From Ramlibacter ginsenosidimutans (GTDB lineage: Bacteria; Pseudomonadota; Gammaproteobacteria; Burkholderiales; Burkholderiaceae_C): a stretch of 64,000 bases of DNA. Both the position numbers and the translations under genes were made by a program. Where the stretch lies: contig NZ_JAEPWM010000009.1 in the NCBI RefSeq assembly GCF_016654015.1, positions 62,001 through 126,000 on the forward strand. The letters run 5' to 3'. The notes under the pieces are model-generated. The model did not search any database, was not told the DNA's origin, and was given only the letters and a program-made list of their open reading frames with translations. This document shows, one piece after another, positions 43,315 to 52,409 of this stretch. Position 1 is the stretch's first letter, and every line of letters starts with the position of its first letter.

Positions 43315-44865
43315 CTAGTGATGCGCCGGCGGGGTGACTTCCCAGTGCTGCATGACGCGGTCGTGGCTGTCCACGCTTTCGAGGCGCACGCGGAAGCCCC
43401 ACAGGCGCGCCACGTGCTTCACCACTTCTTCCGCGCTGTTGTCCAGCGGGCGGTCGTTGTGGCGGATGTGGCGCAGGGTCAGCGAACGGTCGCCGCGCGC
43501 GTTGACGTTCCACACCTGGATGTTCGGCTCGCGCCAGCCCAGGTCGTGCTGGCGTGACAGCGACTCGCGCAGGCGCCGGTAGCCGTTCTCGTCGTGGATC
43601 GCCGCGACTTCCAGTTCCGACTGCGCCGCGTCGTCGAGCACTGCGAACAGGCGCAGGTCGCGCATCAGCTTGGGCGACAGGTACTGGCCGATGAAGCTCT
43701 CGTCCTTGAAGTGCCGCATCGCATAGTCCAGCGACTTGATCCAGTCGGTGCCCGCGATATCCGGGAACCAGGCGCGGTCCTCGTCGGTCGGGTTCTCGCA
43801 GATGCGCCGGATGTCCGAGAACATCGAGAAGCCCAGCGCGTACGGGTTGATGCCGCTGTACGCCGGATGCGTCACCGGCGGCTGGAACACCACGTTGGTG
43901 TGCGAGCTGAGGATCTCCATCATGTAGCCGTCCGAGAGCAGGCCCTCGTCGTACATGGTGTTCAGCAGCGTGTAGTGCCAGAACGTGGCCCAGCCCTCGT
44001 TCATCACCTGCGTCTGCCGCTGCGGATAGAAGTACTGCGCGACCTTGCGGACGATGCGCACGATCTCGCGCTGCCACGGCTCCAGCAGGGGCGCGTTCTT
44101 CTCGATGAAGTACAGGATGTTCTCCTGCGGCTCCTCGGGGTAGCGCTTGGCCTCCTTCTTGGCCTTCTTGTCGGCCTTGGCGGGCAGCGTGCGCCACATG
44201 TCGTTCACCTGCTGCTGCAGGTAAGCCTCGCGGTCCTTGCGCCGGTTCTCCTCTTCCACCATGGAGATCTTCTGCGGCCGGCGATAGCGGTCCACGCCAT
44301 AGTTCATCAGAGCGTGGCAGGCGTCCAGCGTCTGCTCCACGACGTCGATGCCGTAGCGCTCCTCGCATTCGGTGACGTAGCTCTTCGCATAGACCAGGTA
44401 GTCGATGATGGAGCTGGCGTCCGTCCACATGCGGAACAGGTAGTTGCCCTTGAAGAAGGAGTTGTGCCCGAAGCAGGCGTGCGCCATCACCAGCGCCTGC
44501 ATCGGCATCGTGTTCTCCTCCATGAGGTAGGCGATGCAGGGATCGGAGTTGATCACGATCTCGTAGGCCAGCCCCATGTGGCCGCGCCGGTAGCTCTTCT
44601 CGCTCTGGATGAAGTGCTTGCCGTAGGACCAGTGGCGGTAGTTCACCGGCATGCCCACGGAGGCATACGCGTCCAGCATCTGCTCGGAGGAGATCAGTTC
44701 CAGCTGGCTCGGATAGGTGTCCAGCCCGAAGCGCTCCGCAGTGCGGCGGATCGCCTGGAAGTAGGTTTCGATCAGGTCGAAGTTCCAGTCCGAAGGGCTG
44801 GGCAGGCGCTTGCTCTCGTCCTTGTTCTTCACGTCGGACGAGGCGAGGAGTGCTTCTTCCATCAT
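43315..44865 (-). CDS. SpoVR-family protein
   Basis: 516 residues, usual length for proteobacterial SpoVR/YcgB. Signatures: SDWNFDLIETYFQAIRRTAERFGLDTYPSQLELI, YRHWSYGKHFI, YEIVINSDPCIAYLMEENTM, ACFGHNSFFKGNYLF, RRPQKISMVEEE and MNEGWATFWHYTLLNTMYDEGLL. No role in sporulation here (the organism is not a spore former); YcgB is RpoS-linked in enteric bacteria. Its start overlaps the DUF444 stop by 4 bp (ATGA), so it is translated with it. Confidence 0.92.
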   Translation of the reverse strand: MMEEALLASSDVKNKDESKRLPSPSDWNFDLIETYFQAIRRTAERFGLDTYPSQLELISSEQMLDAYASVGMPVNYRHWSYGKHFIQSEKSYRRGHMGLAYEIVINSDPCIAYLMEENTMPMQALVMAHACFGHNSFFKGNYLFRMWTDASSIIDYLVYAKSYVTECEERYGIDVVEQTLDACHALMNYGVDRYRRPQKISMVEEENRRKDREAYLQQQVNDMWRTLPAKADKKAKKEAKRYPEEPQENILYFIEKNAPLLEPWQREIVRIVRKVAQYFYPQRQTQVMNEGWATFWHYTLLNTMYDEGLLSDGYMMEILSSHTNVVFQPPVTHPAYSGINPYALGFSMFSDIRRICENPTDEDRAWFPDIAGTDWIKSLDYAMRHFKDESFIGQYLSPKLMRDLRLFAVLDDAAQSELEVAAIHDENGYRRLRESLSRQHDLGWREPNIQVWNVNARGDRSLTLRHIRHNDRPLDNSAEEVVKHVARLWGFRVRLESVDSHDRVMQHWEVTPPAHH

Positions 44866-46172
44866 GTGGCCCCTGCAGGTTGCTTCTTGAACAGGTCCCG
44901 GAACACCGGGAAGATCTGCGATGGCGTGACGATCTTCTGCATCGCGAACTGCGGGTTGGCGTCACGCACGCGCGTGTATTCCTCCCACAGGTTCTGGTCT
45001 TCGTCGGCCACCTGCACGTACGCGTAGTAACGCACCAGCGGGAGGATCTTGTGGTCCAGGAGCTCGCGGCACTTGGAGGAGTCCTGCTGCCAGTTGTCGC
45101 CGTCCGAGGCCTGGGCGCCGTAGATGTTCCATTCGCTGCCCATGTAGCGGGCGCGGATGATGTCGTTCATCAGCGTCAGCGCGCTCGACACGACCGTGCC
45201 GCCCGACTCGGTGGCGTGGAAGAACTCTTCCTCCGTCACCTCGGCCGCCTGGGTGTGGTGGCGGATGAACACCACTTCGGTCTTCTCGTAGTGGCGCGAC
45301 AGGAACAGGTACAGCAGGATGAAGAAGCGCTTGGCGAGGTCCTTGCGCTGTTCGTCCATGGAGCCGGAGACGTCCATCAGGCAGAACATCACGGCCTTGC
45401 TGGTGGGCTTGGGCTCGCGCACGCGGTTGCGGTAGCGCAGGTCGAACGGGTCGAGGAAGGGCACGCGCTTGACGCGCTCGCGCAGCTCCGCGACGCGCTT
45501 GCGCAGCATTTCCAGCTCGGGCGGCGGGCCCTCCGGCCGGCGCTCGAGGTCCTCGAGCTGGCGCTCCGCTTCCTTCAGTTCCCGCCGTGCGTCGCCGCCC
45601 ATGGCAATGCGCCGCGCCAGGCCCACGCGCATCGAGCGCACCACGTGCAGGCTGGTGGGATTGCCCTCGCTGACGAAGCCCGCGCGGCGCAGCTTCCATT
45701 CGGGGACATCCGCCAGCAGCTGCGTGCGGATCATGCGCGGAAGCGCCAGGTCGTCGAAGAAGTAGTTCATGAACTCTTCGCGACTGATGCGGAAGACGAA
45801 GTCGTCCTCGCCCTGTCCGTCCGGCGACGCGCCGCTGCCGCCCGAGCCACCGCCCCCGCCGCCCTGCGGTCGCTGGATGCGGTCGCCGCGCACGTATTCC
45901 TGGTTGCCCGGGTGTACGAGCTCCCGGCTGCCGCCGGGTGCATGGCCGAAGGTGGGCTCCGTCACGTCGCGCTTGGGCAACGTGATGTCGGCGCCCTCCT
46001 CCATGTCGGTGATGCTGCGGTCGCCGACCGCCTTGCGCACCGCTTCCTTGATCTGCTCGCGGTAACGCCGCAGGAAGCGTTCGCGGTTGCCGATCGACTT
46101 GTTCTTGCCCGAGAGGCGGCGGTCGATGACCTGGTGGAGCTGGGACCGCTCGCCTCCGCTACTGTTGCTCAC
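44862..46172 (-). CDS. DUF444 / YeaH-YhbH-family protein
   Basis: 436 residues. Charged N-terminus GERSQLHQVIDRRLSGKNKSIGNRERFLRRYREQI, the usual YeaH start; a Gly-rich linker GGGGGSGGSG near residue 110; and a vWA-like region with VMFCLMDVSGSMDEQRKDLAKRF (DxSGS metal site) near 260-280, then VVFIRHHTQAAEVTEEEFF. This protein is co-conserved with PrkA and SpoVR. The vWA-type domain suggests a partner-binding role downstream of the kinase, but the biochemistry is not settled. Confidence 0.92.
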   Translation of the reverse strand: MSNSSGGERSQLHQVIDRRLSGKNKSIGNRERFLRRYREQIKEAVRKAVGDRSITDMEEGADITLPKRDVTEPTFGHAPGGSRELVHPGNQEYVRGDRIQRPQGGGGGGSGGSGASPDGQGEDDFVFRISREEFMNYFFDDLALPRMIRTQLLADVPEWKLRRAGFVSEGNPTSLHVVRSMRVGLARRIAMGGDARRELKEAERQLEDLERRPEGPPPELEMLRKRVAELRERVKRVPFLDPFDLRYRNRVREPKPTSKAVMFCLMDVSGSMDEQRKDLAKRFFILLYLFLSRHYEKTEVVFIRHHTQAAEVTEEEFFHATESGGTVVSSALTLMNDIIRARYMGSEWNIYGAQASDGDNWQQDSSKCRELLDHKILPLVRYYAYVQVADEDQNLWEEYTRVRDANPQFAMQKIVTPSQIFPVFRDLFKKQPAGAT

Positions 46173-46228
46173 TGGCGGCCCTTCCTCTGTTCAAGTGCTG
46201 TGGCCTCGCATCGCTGCTGTCGCCGGGG

Positions 46229-48151
46229 TCAGGAACTCTTTCGTACGCGCAGATACCACTCGCAGAGCAGGCGCACCTGGCGTTTCGTGTAGCCCTTCTC
46301 GACCATCCGGTTGACGAAGTCCTCGTGCTTCTTCGCCTCGTCGGCGCTGGCCTTGGCGTTGAAGCTGATGACCGGCAGCAACTCCTCGGTGTTCGAGAAC
46401 ATCTTCTTCTCGATCACCGTGCGCAGCTTCTCGTAGCTGGTCCACACCGGGTTCTTGCCCGCGTTGTTGGCCCGCGCACGCAGCACGAAGTTGACGATCT
46501 CGTTGCGGAAGTCCTTGGGGTTGGACAGGCCGGCCGGCTTCTCGATCTTCTCCAGCTCCGCGTTCAGCGCGGCGCGATCGAAGATCTCGCCGGTGTCCGT
46601 GTCGCGGAACTCCTGGTCCTGGATCCAGAAGTCCGCGTAGGTCACGTACCGGTCGAAGATGTTCTGGCCGTATTCCGAGTAGGACTCGAGGTAGGCCGTC
46701 TGGATTTCCTTGCCGATGAACTCCGCATAGCGGGTGGCCAGGTGTTCCTTGATGTACGCCAGGTACTTCTGCTCGGTCTCGGCCGGGAACTGCTCGCGCT
46801 CGATCTGCTGTTCGAGCACGTACATCAGGTGCACCGGGTTGGCGGCCACCTCTTCCGAGCCGAAGTTGAACACCTTCGAGATGATCTTGAAGGCGAAGCG
46901 CGTCGAGATGCCCGTCATGCCCTCGTCGACGCCGGCGTAGTCGCGGTACTCCTGGTAGCTCTTGGCCTTGGGGTCCGTGTCCTTGAGGTTCTCGCCGTCG
47001 TAGATCAGCATCTTGGAATAGATGCTGGAATTCTCCGGCTCCTTCAGGCGCGTGAGCACCGAGAACTGGGCCATCATCTTCAGCGTGCCGGGCGCGCACA
47101 CGGCCTCGGCGAGCGACGAGTTGGCGATCAGCTTCTCGTAGATCTTGACTTCCTCGGTGACGCGCAGGCAGTACGGCACCTTGACCACGTAGATGCGGTC
47201 GAGGAAAGCTTCGTTGTTCTTGTTGTTCTTGAAGGCCTTCCACTCGCTTTCGTTCGAGTGGGCCATCACGATGCCGTCGAAGGGGATGGCGCCGAAGCCT
47301 TCCGTGCCCTTGAAGTTGCCTTCCTGGGTGGCGGTCAGCAGCGGGTGCAGCACCTTGATGGGCGCCTTGAACATTTCCACGAATTCCAGCAGGCCCTGGT
47401 TCGCGAGGCACAGGCCGCCGGAGTAGCTGTAGGCGTCCGGATCGTCCTGCGCGAAGCTTTCGAGCTTGCGGATGTCGACCTTGCCCACCAGCGAGGAGAT
47501 GTCCTGGTTGTTCTCGTCGCCCGGCTCGGTCTTGGCGATGCCGACCTGGCGCAGGATCGACGGGAAGCGCTTGACGACCTTGAACTTGCGGATGTCGCCG
47601 CCGTATTCCTCGAGGCGCTTGACCGCCCACGGCGACATGATCTTCTGCGTGTAGCGACGCGGGATGCCGAACTGCTGCTCCAGCAGCGGGCCATCTTCGT
47701 CGTTGGAGAACAGGCCGAGCGGCGACTCGTTCACCGGCGAGCCCTTGAGCGCGTAGAACGGGATGTGCTCCATCAGCTGCTTGAGGCGCTCGGCGATCGA
47801 CGACTTGCCGCCGCCCACCGGACCCAGCAGGTAAAGAATCTGTTTCTTTTCTTCCAGCCCCTGCGCTGCGTGCCGGAAGTGCGAGACCACCTGTTCGATC
47901 GGCTCTTCCAGTCCGTAGAAGTCCTTGAACGCCGGGTAAACGCGGATCACCTTGTTGCCGAAGATGCGCGACAGGCGCTGGTCGTGGCGCGTGTCGACCA
48001 TCTCCGGTTCGCCGATCGCGGCGAGCATGCGCTCGGCAGCCGTGGCATACGTCAGCGGCTCCTTCTTGCACAGCTCGAGGAACTCCTCGATCGACATCTC
48101 TTCCTCACGCTTTTGCTCGTATCGCGTAAGGAAATTGCGGACGACGTCCAT
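46229..48151 (-). CDS. PrkA-family serine/AAA kinase (YeaG-like)
   Basis: 640 residues from the ATG ending at 48151, preceded by GGAGG; the in-frame ATG seven codons upstream lacks this. AAA+ part about 80-380: Walker A LLGPVGGGKSSIAERLK near residue 107-122; MSPWAVKRLEEYGG; the C-terminal kinase-like part includes DEGMTGISTRFAFKIISKVFNF and EFIGKEIQTAYLESY. YeaG in enteric bacteria is a stress/nutrient-linked kinase with YeaH. First gene of the three-gene set; a candidate promoter lies about 110-130 bp upstream. Confidence 0.93.
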   Translation of the reverse strand: MDVVRNFLTRYEQKREEEMSIEEFLELCKKEPLTYATAAERMLAAIGEPEMVDTRHDQRLSRIFGNKVIRVYPAFKDFYGLEEPIEQVVSHFRHAAQGLEEKKQILYLLGPVGGGKSSIAERLKQLMEHIPFYALKGSPVNESPLGLFSNDEDGPLLEQQFGIPRRYTQKIMSPWAVKRLEEYGGDIRKFKVVKRFPSILRQVGIAKTEPGDENNQDISSLVGKVDIRKLESFAQDDPDAYSYSGGLCLANQGLLEFVEMFKAPIKVLHPLLTATQEGNFKGTEGFGAIPFDGIVMAHSNESEWKAFKNNKNNEAFLDRIYVVKVPYCLRVTEEVKIYEKLIANSSLAEAVCAPGTLKMMAQFSVLTRLKEPENSSIYSKMLIYDGENLKDTDPKAKSYQEYRDYAGVDEGMTGISTRFAFKIISKVFNFGSEEVAANPVHLMYVLEQQIEREQFPAETEQKYLAYIKEHLATRYAEFIGKEIQTAYLESYSEYGQNIFDRYVTYADFWIQDQEFRDTDTGEIFDRAALNAELEKIEKPAGLSNPKDFRNEIVNFVLRARANNAGKNPVWTSYEKLRTVIEKKMFSNTEELLPVISFNAKASADEAKKHEDFVNRMVEKGYTKRQVRLLCEWYLRVRKSS

Positions 48152-48258
48152 GAAGCCTCCTTCGTTGCGCACTGCAGCCCTATGAACAGTGCGTCTGTCA
48201 CTGTACTCCGGTGCCGGCTTGCTGGCTCAACGCGCCATGTAGGCCGAACGCCGACTTC

Positions 48259-48286
48259 ACTGTAGGTGAACGGTAGATAAAAACAA
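48259..48286 (-). promoter_or_regulatory. Candidate promoter for the PrkA operon
   Basis: On the minus strand TTGTTT and TACAGT are separated by 16 bp, in an AT-enriched patch of the 178-bp gap upstream of prkA. The -10 is imperfect, so another sigma factor is possible. Low certainty. Confidence 0.3.
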
Positions 48287-48329
48287 GGGGCTCGAGTTGC
48301 GTCGCGACGTGTAAACGACACTCTGCGCG

Positions 48330-49349
48330 TCAGCTCGTGCGGGTCACCTTCTTCAGGTGCGGCGGACTGTCAGGGTCGTTGCCGCGCGTACGCGCCAGCG
48401 CTTCGACCATCGGATAGAAACTCTGGATCGCGCAGACCGCATCCAGCTCGGGCACCGCGCTCTCTTGCAACAGGAGGTTCGCGTCCGGCGTGCCGGCCGG
48501 CGCCGCCAGCAGCACCCTTGCACCACGTGCGCGCATGGCCTGCGCCACTTCGAGCAGGCCGGCCTGCGCGGGCCCGCGCGGCGCGAACACCAGCAGCGGG
48601 TAACCGGCCTCCACCAGGCGCATCGGACCGTGCTGGATTTCCGCGCCGGAGAAGGCCTCGGCCTGGATGCCGCAGGTCTCCTTGAACTTCAGCGCCGCCT
48701 CCATCGCCACCGGCAGGCCCAGGCCGCGCCCGACGACGAACAGGCGGTCAGCTTCGCGCAATGTTGCGACGGCTTCCGACCAGTCGGTGTCCACCGCACG
48801 CTGCAAGGCATGCGGCAGGTCTTCCAGTGCGGCCGCGAGTGCGGCATCATCCTGCCAGGACGCGACCAGTCGCGCCCCGGCGACCAGCTGCGCGATGAAG
48901 CTCTTGGTCGCCGCTACGCTGCGCTCCTCGCCGGCGTGCAGGGGAAACAGCCACTCCGCCGCCTGCGCGAGCGGCGAGCCGGCCTCGTTCACGAAGGCGC
49001 AGGTCAAGGCGCCGCAGCGGCGGAAATACTGCGTGGGCCCGATCAGGTCCGGGCTCTGCCCCGATTGCGAGAACGCGAGCGAAGCCAGGCCGTCGCAGCG
49101 GATCTGCGATTGATACAAGGTCACCAGCGACATCGGCATGGAAGCCACCAGGCGGCCGAGGCGCGCCATCACCAGGTAGGCCGCGTAGTGGGCCGCGTGG
49201 TCCGAGCTGCCGCGCGCGATGGTCAGCAGCGATGCCGGCGGATGCCGGCGCAGCCGCTCGCCGAACGCGCGCCAGCGGTCACGGTCCTGCGCGAGCTGGC
49301 GCGCGACCGCCTGCGGCGCCTCGCGCGCTTCATCGAGCATGCGCGACAT
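48330..49349 (-). CDS. SIS-domain aminosugar deaminase/isomerase (NagB-II-like)
   Basis: 339 residues from the ATG ending at 49349. Two SIS domains without the glutaminase part of GlmS: first about 35-170 with SLLTIARGSSDHAAHYAAYLV, SLVTLYQSQIRCDGLASLAFSQSGQSPDLI and EERSVAATKSFIAQL. The second is about 195-310 with FVVGRGLGLPVAMEAALKFKETCGIQAEAFSGAEIQHGP. This arrangement is typical of glucosamine-6-phosphate deaminase of the NagB-II/AgaS type. It overlaps nagA by 20 bp and would make fructose-6-phosphate from glucosamine-6-phosphate. Confidence 0.87.
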   Translation of the reverse strand: MSRMLDEAREAPQAVARQLAQDRDRWRAFGERLRRHPPASLLTIARGSSDHAAHYAAYLVMARLGRLVASMPMSLVTLYQSQIRCDGLASLAFSQSGQSPDLIGPTQYFRRCGALTCAFVNEAGSPLAQAAEWLFPLHAGEERSVAATKSFIAQLVAGARLVASWQDDAALAAALEDLPHALQRAVDTDWSEAVATLREADRLFVVGRGLGLPVAMEAALKFKETCGIQAEAFSGAEIQHGPMRLVEAGYPLLVFAPRGPAQAGLLEVAQAMRARGARVLLAAPAGTPDANLLLQESAVPELDAVCAIQSFYPMVEALARTRGNDPDSPPHLKKVTRTS

Positions 49350-50463
49350 CGCGCGAACCTCCTGCGATGAAGACCTCCTGCACCTGCAGGTCCCGGTCCA
49401 GGACCACCACGTCGGCCCAGGCGCCGACTGCGAGCCGGCCCCGATCGGCCAGTTCCAGGAACTCCGCCGGGTTGGCCGACACGCGCCGCGATGCATCGTC
49501 CAGCGGCAGCCCGATCACGTCGACCAGGTTGCGCAAGGCGCGGTCCATGGTGAGCGTGGAGCCGGCGAGCGTGCCGTCGGCCAGGCGCACGCCGCCCAGG
49601 CACTTCGTCACGGATTGCCGTCCCAGCCGGTACTCGCCATCGGGCATGCCGGTCGCCGCGGTGGAGTCGGTGACGCAATAGAGGCCAGGGATGCAGCGCA
49701 GCGCCGCGCGGATCGCGCCCGGGTGCACGTGCAGCAGGTCGGGGATGATCTCGGCGAACTGCGCATGCGCGAGGGCCGCGCCCACCATGCCCGGCATGCG
49801 GTGGTGCAGCGGCGTCATCGCGTTGAACAGGTGCGTGAAGCCGCGCGCGCCGCGTTCCAGTGCCTGCAAACCGTCTTCGTAGGTGCCGAGGGTGTGGCCC
49901 ACCTGCACGCGAAAGCCGGCCGCCACGAGCTGCGCGATCGCCTCCATGTTGCCGGGAACCTCCGGGGCGAGCGTGAGCAGGCGGATGGGCGCGAGCTGGT
50001 GCAGTTCCTGCAGTTCGGCCAGCGCCACGGGCCGCGCGAAATCGGGCTGGGCGCCGAGCTTGCCGGCGTTGATGTAAGGGCCCTCGAGATGCACGCCGAG
50101 GATGCGGGCCGCGCCGGATGCGGGCTGGCGGGCCAGCGCGCCCACCGGCCCGAGGGAACGGCGCAGGTCGTCCAGGGGCGCCGTCATGGTGGTGGCCAGC
50201 AAGGCCGTCGTGCCATGTTCCGCGTGCTTGCGCGCGACCTGCAGCGCGGCGTCGCCGCCTTCCATGATGTCGCGGCCGGCGGCGCCATGCACGTGCAGGT
50301 CGATGAACCCCGGCAGCAGCAGCGGCGCGCCGGGATCTCGGGCGCGCTCCAGCGGGACTGGCGTGCCTTCGACGGCTTCGATGCGCCCGTTCTCGGCACA
50401 GCGCAGGGTGCCTTGCACCAGGCCGGCGGGCGTGAGGATGCGACCCTGCAGGCTCCTGGTCAC
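49330..50463 (-). CDS. nagA: N-acetylglucosamine-6-phosphate deacetylase
   Basis: 377 residues using a GTG start at 50463-50461 that overlaps the stop of the kinase gene (GTGA); no nearby ATG fits the family's N-terminus. Motifs: PGFIDLHVHGAAGRD near residue 52-66 (HxH metal site), GVHLEGPYINAGKLGAQ near 120-136 (metal Glu), VGHTLGTYEDGLQAL near 188, THLFNAMTPLHHRMPGMVG and YCVTDSTAATGM with the catalytic Asp near 264. Removes acetate from GlcNAc-6-phosphate. Confidence 0.92.
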   Translation of the reverse strand: MTRSLQGRILTPAGLVQGTLRCAENGRIEAVEGTPVPLERARDPGAPLLLPGFIDLHVHGAAGRDIMEGGDAALQVARKHAEHGTTALLATTMTAPLDDLRRSLGPVGALARQPASGAARILGVHLEGPYINAGKLGAQPDFARPVALAELQELHQLAPIRLLTLAPEVPGNMEAIAQLVAAGFRVQVGHTLGTYEDGLQALERGARGFTHLFNAMTPLHHRMPGMVGAALAHAQFAEIIPDLLHVHPGAIRAALRCIPGLYCVTDSTAATGMPDGEYRLGRQSVTKCLGGVRLADGTLAGSTLTMDRALRNLVDVIGLPLDDASRRVSANPAEFLELADRGRLAVGAWADVVVLDRDLQVQEVFIAGGSRDVAHAR

Positions 50464-51344
50464 AAGGCGGGTTCCAGCTCTTGCACCGTGCGCTGCGCCA
50501 GCATCAGCGCACCCTGCGCGGCGGCGGCCTGCGCTGGCACGATGCGGCTGCGCACGAAGGGCCGCATGCGCGGCGCGAGCCTCTCGCCGATGCTGCCCGC
50601 CACTGCCAGCGGCAGGCGTCCGCGCGGGTCGATCGCCAGGGCCAGTTCCTCGAGTGCGGAGGTGGCCTGCGCGAGCAGGCGGGCCGCCGCGGGGTCGCTG
50701 TCCTCGCACTCGAACACGGCGCGGGCGAGCTGGGCGAACTCGAACTGGCCGGCGGCGCCGCACCACTCCTGCAGCGACTCGCGGTCGTCGCCGCAGTGCA
50801 GCCAGACCTTGCGAGCCAGCGGGCTCGGGTTGGCGCGGCCGTCGAACGCGGCCAGGCCATGGCGCACGGCCTGCAGGCCGAGCCAGCCGCCGCTGCCTTC
50901 GTCATCCACGCGGAATCCCCATCCGCCCACTGTAGCGCGGCTGCCGTCCGCGCGGAGCGCTTCGGCGATGCTGCCGGTGCCGGCGATGAGGATCGCGCCG
51001 GGCTGTCCGGCGTGGGCGCCAAGGAGCATCGTGTAGGAGTCGGTCTCGGCCGCGAGCACTGCGAAGCCAGGGTTGCGCAACTGGAATGCCTCCCGCCACG
51101 GCGCATGGCTGGCGCCCGACAGGCCGGCGGCGAGCGCGCAGTCCTGCCAGTCCGGCATGGGCCGGCCCGCCGCCTCGAAGGCGCGGCGCACGGCCAGCAA
51201 CACGTTGTCCCAGGCCTGCGGAATGCCCTGCTGCAGCGCAGACGGGCCGGCCGAGCCGGGGAGCGCCGCGCCGCCGCCCACCGGCTGCACGAGCGCGCGC
51301 GTGCCGCTACCGCCGCCATCGACGCCGATGAGGTACCGCAGCAT
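50460..51344 (-). CDS. BadF/BadG-type ATPase, N-acetylglucosamine kinase-like
   Basis: 294 residues from the ATG ending at 51344. ASKHA fold: phosphate-1 loop YLIGVDGGGSGTRALV near residue 4-19, a middle LIAGTGSIAEALRADGSRATVGGWGFRVDDEGSGGWLGLQA (phosphate-2 and adenosine region) near 118-158, and VAGSIGERLAPRM near 255. As the first gene of a set with nagA and a NagB-II-like SIS gene, GlcNAc kinase (making GlcNAc-6-phosphate) is the likely role. No PTS or ABC sugar transporter and no NagR/NagQ regulator is beside it. Confidence 0.82.
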   Translation of the reverse strand: MLRYLIGVDGGGSGTRALVQPVGGGAALPGSAGPSALQQGIPQAWDNVLLAVRRAFEAAGRPMPDWQDCALAAGLSGASHAPWREAFQLRNPGFAVLAAETDSYTMLLGAHAGQPGAILIAGTGSIAEALRADGSRATVGGWGFRVDDEGSGGWLGLQAVRHGLAAFDGRANPSPLARKVWLHCGDDRESLQEWCGAAGQFEFAQLARAVFECEDSDPAAARLLAQATSALEELALAIDPRGRLPLAVAGSIGERLAPRMRPFVRSRIVPAQAAAAQGALMLAQRTVQELEPAL

Positions 51345-51475
51345 CAGAAAGGACTCCTCCCTCCGGCTTTCAGCTGTTCCATGCTGGTTGGAGCGCTGCC
51401 GGCCCGCGGAGTTGCAGCGCAGCCGCGTGCGACTGCGGCGCATCCGCAGGTAGGAACGAAGCCGCGCCGGCCGGC

Positions 51476-52351
51476 TCAGGCCCCGGGCTGGTCCAAGCCG
51501 AGCAGCCGCACGGCATTGCCCTTCAGGATGCCGGGCATCACCTCGGGCTTGAAGCCAGCTTCCTCGAAGTCCTTCATCCAGCGCTCGGGCGTGATCAGCG
51601 GGTAGTCGCTGCCGAACAGGATGCGGTCCTTCAGCAAGGTGTTCGCGTATTGCACCAGTTGCCTGGGGAAGTACTTCGGGCTCCAGCCCGAGAGGTCGAT
51701 CCACACGTTGGGCTTGTGGGTGGCGACCGAGAGCGCCTCGTCCTGCCAGGGGAAGCTGGGATGCGCCATCACGATCTGCATGTCGGGGAAGTCGATCGCG
51801 ACGTCGTCGAGGTGCATCGGGTTGCTGTATTCGAGCCGCAGTCCGCCGCCGCACCGCATGCCCGAGCCGATGCCGCTGTGGCCGGTGTGGAAGATCGCCG
51901 GCATCTTGTGCGCGTTGATCACCTCGTAGATCGGCCACGCCATCTTGTCGTAGGGGTGGTAGCCCTGCACGGTCGGATGGAACTTGAACCCCTTGACGCC
52001 CTCTTCCTTGATCAGGCGCTCCGCCTCGCGCGCGCCCATCTTCCCCTTGTGCGGGTCGATGCTGGCGAACGCGACCATCATGTCGCTGTTCTCGCGCGCG
52101 GCCTGCGCGATCTCCTCGTTCGGGATGCGGCGGCGACCCAGCTTGGATTCGCTGTCCACCGTGAACATCACGAGGCCGATCTTGCGTTCGCGGTAGTAGG
52201 CGATGGTCTCCGCAATGGTGGGCCGGCGATTGCTCCGGAAGTACTTGTCGGCTGCACGGTCGTACTCCTCGCCGTAGTTGTCGAAGGGATTCCAGCAGCT
52301 GACTTCCGCGTGCGTGTGCACGTCGATGGCGATGAGGTTGGCGTGGTCCAT
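51476..52351 (-). CDS. Amidohydrolase, ACMSD/LigW-like superfamily member
   Basis: 291 residues from the ATG ending at 52351, with GGAGACACC before it. Metal-site motifs: AIDVHTHAEVSCW near residue 8-20 (HxH), VKGFKFHPTVQGYHPYD near 138-154, IFHTGHSGIGSGM near 172 (His), MAHPSFPWQDEAL near 211 (His) and RILFGSDYPLITPERW near 258 (Asp). The family includes aromatic-acid decarboxylases such as LigW and ACMS decarboxylase, and hydrolases. Divergent from the feruloyl-CoA operon across a 98-bp palindrome-rich gap, so it likely shares regulation and acts on a phenolic acid or ring-cleavage product. Substrate unknown. Confidence 0.8.
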   Translation of the reverse strand: MDHANLIAIDVHTHAEVSCWNPFDNYGEEYDRAADKYFRSNRRPTIAETIAYYRERKIGLVMFTVDSESKLGRRRIPNEEIAQAARENSDMMVAFASIDPHKGKMGAREAERLIKEEGVKGFKFHPTVQGYHPYDKMAWPIYEVINAHKMPAIFHTGHSGIGSGMRCGGGLRLEYSNPMHLDDVAIDFPDMQIVMAHPSFPWQDEALSVATHKPNVWIDLSGWSPKYFPRQLVQYANTLLKDRILFGSDYPLITPERWMKDFEEAGFKPEVMPGILKGNAVRLLGLDQPGA

Positions 52352-52373
52352 GGTGTCTCCGATGAAGGCGTCA

Positions 52374-52391
52374 CCTAGGGTAAGCCCTAGG
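52374..52391. promoter_or_regulatory. Palindrome P1 in the feruloyl-CoA divergent gap
   Basis: CCTAGGG-TAAG-CCCTAGG, perfect 7-bp arms, 23 bp from the amidohydrolase start and 18 bp from palindrome P2. A candidate operator for the amidohydrolase side. Confidence 0.55.
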
Positions 52392-52409
52392 CAACGGGCA
52401 TTGAATTCG

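Noticed and set aside
43315-44865. Sporulation gene
   Set aside because: SpoVR homologues are widespread in non-spore-formers and no other sporulation gene is present.
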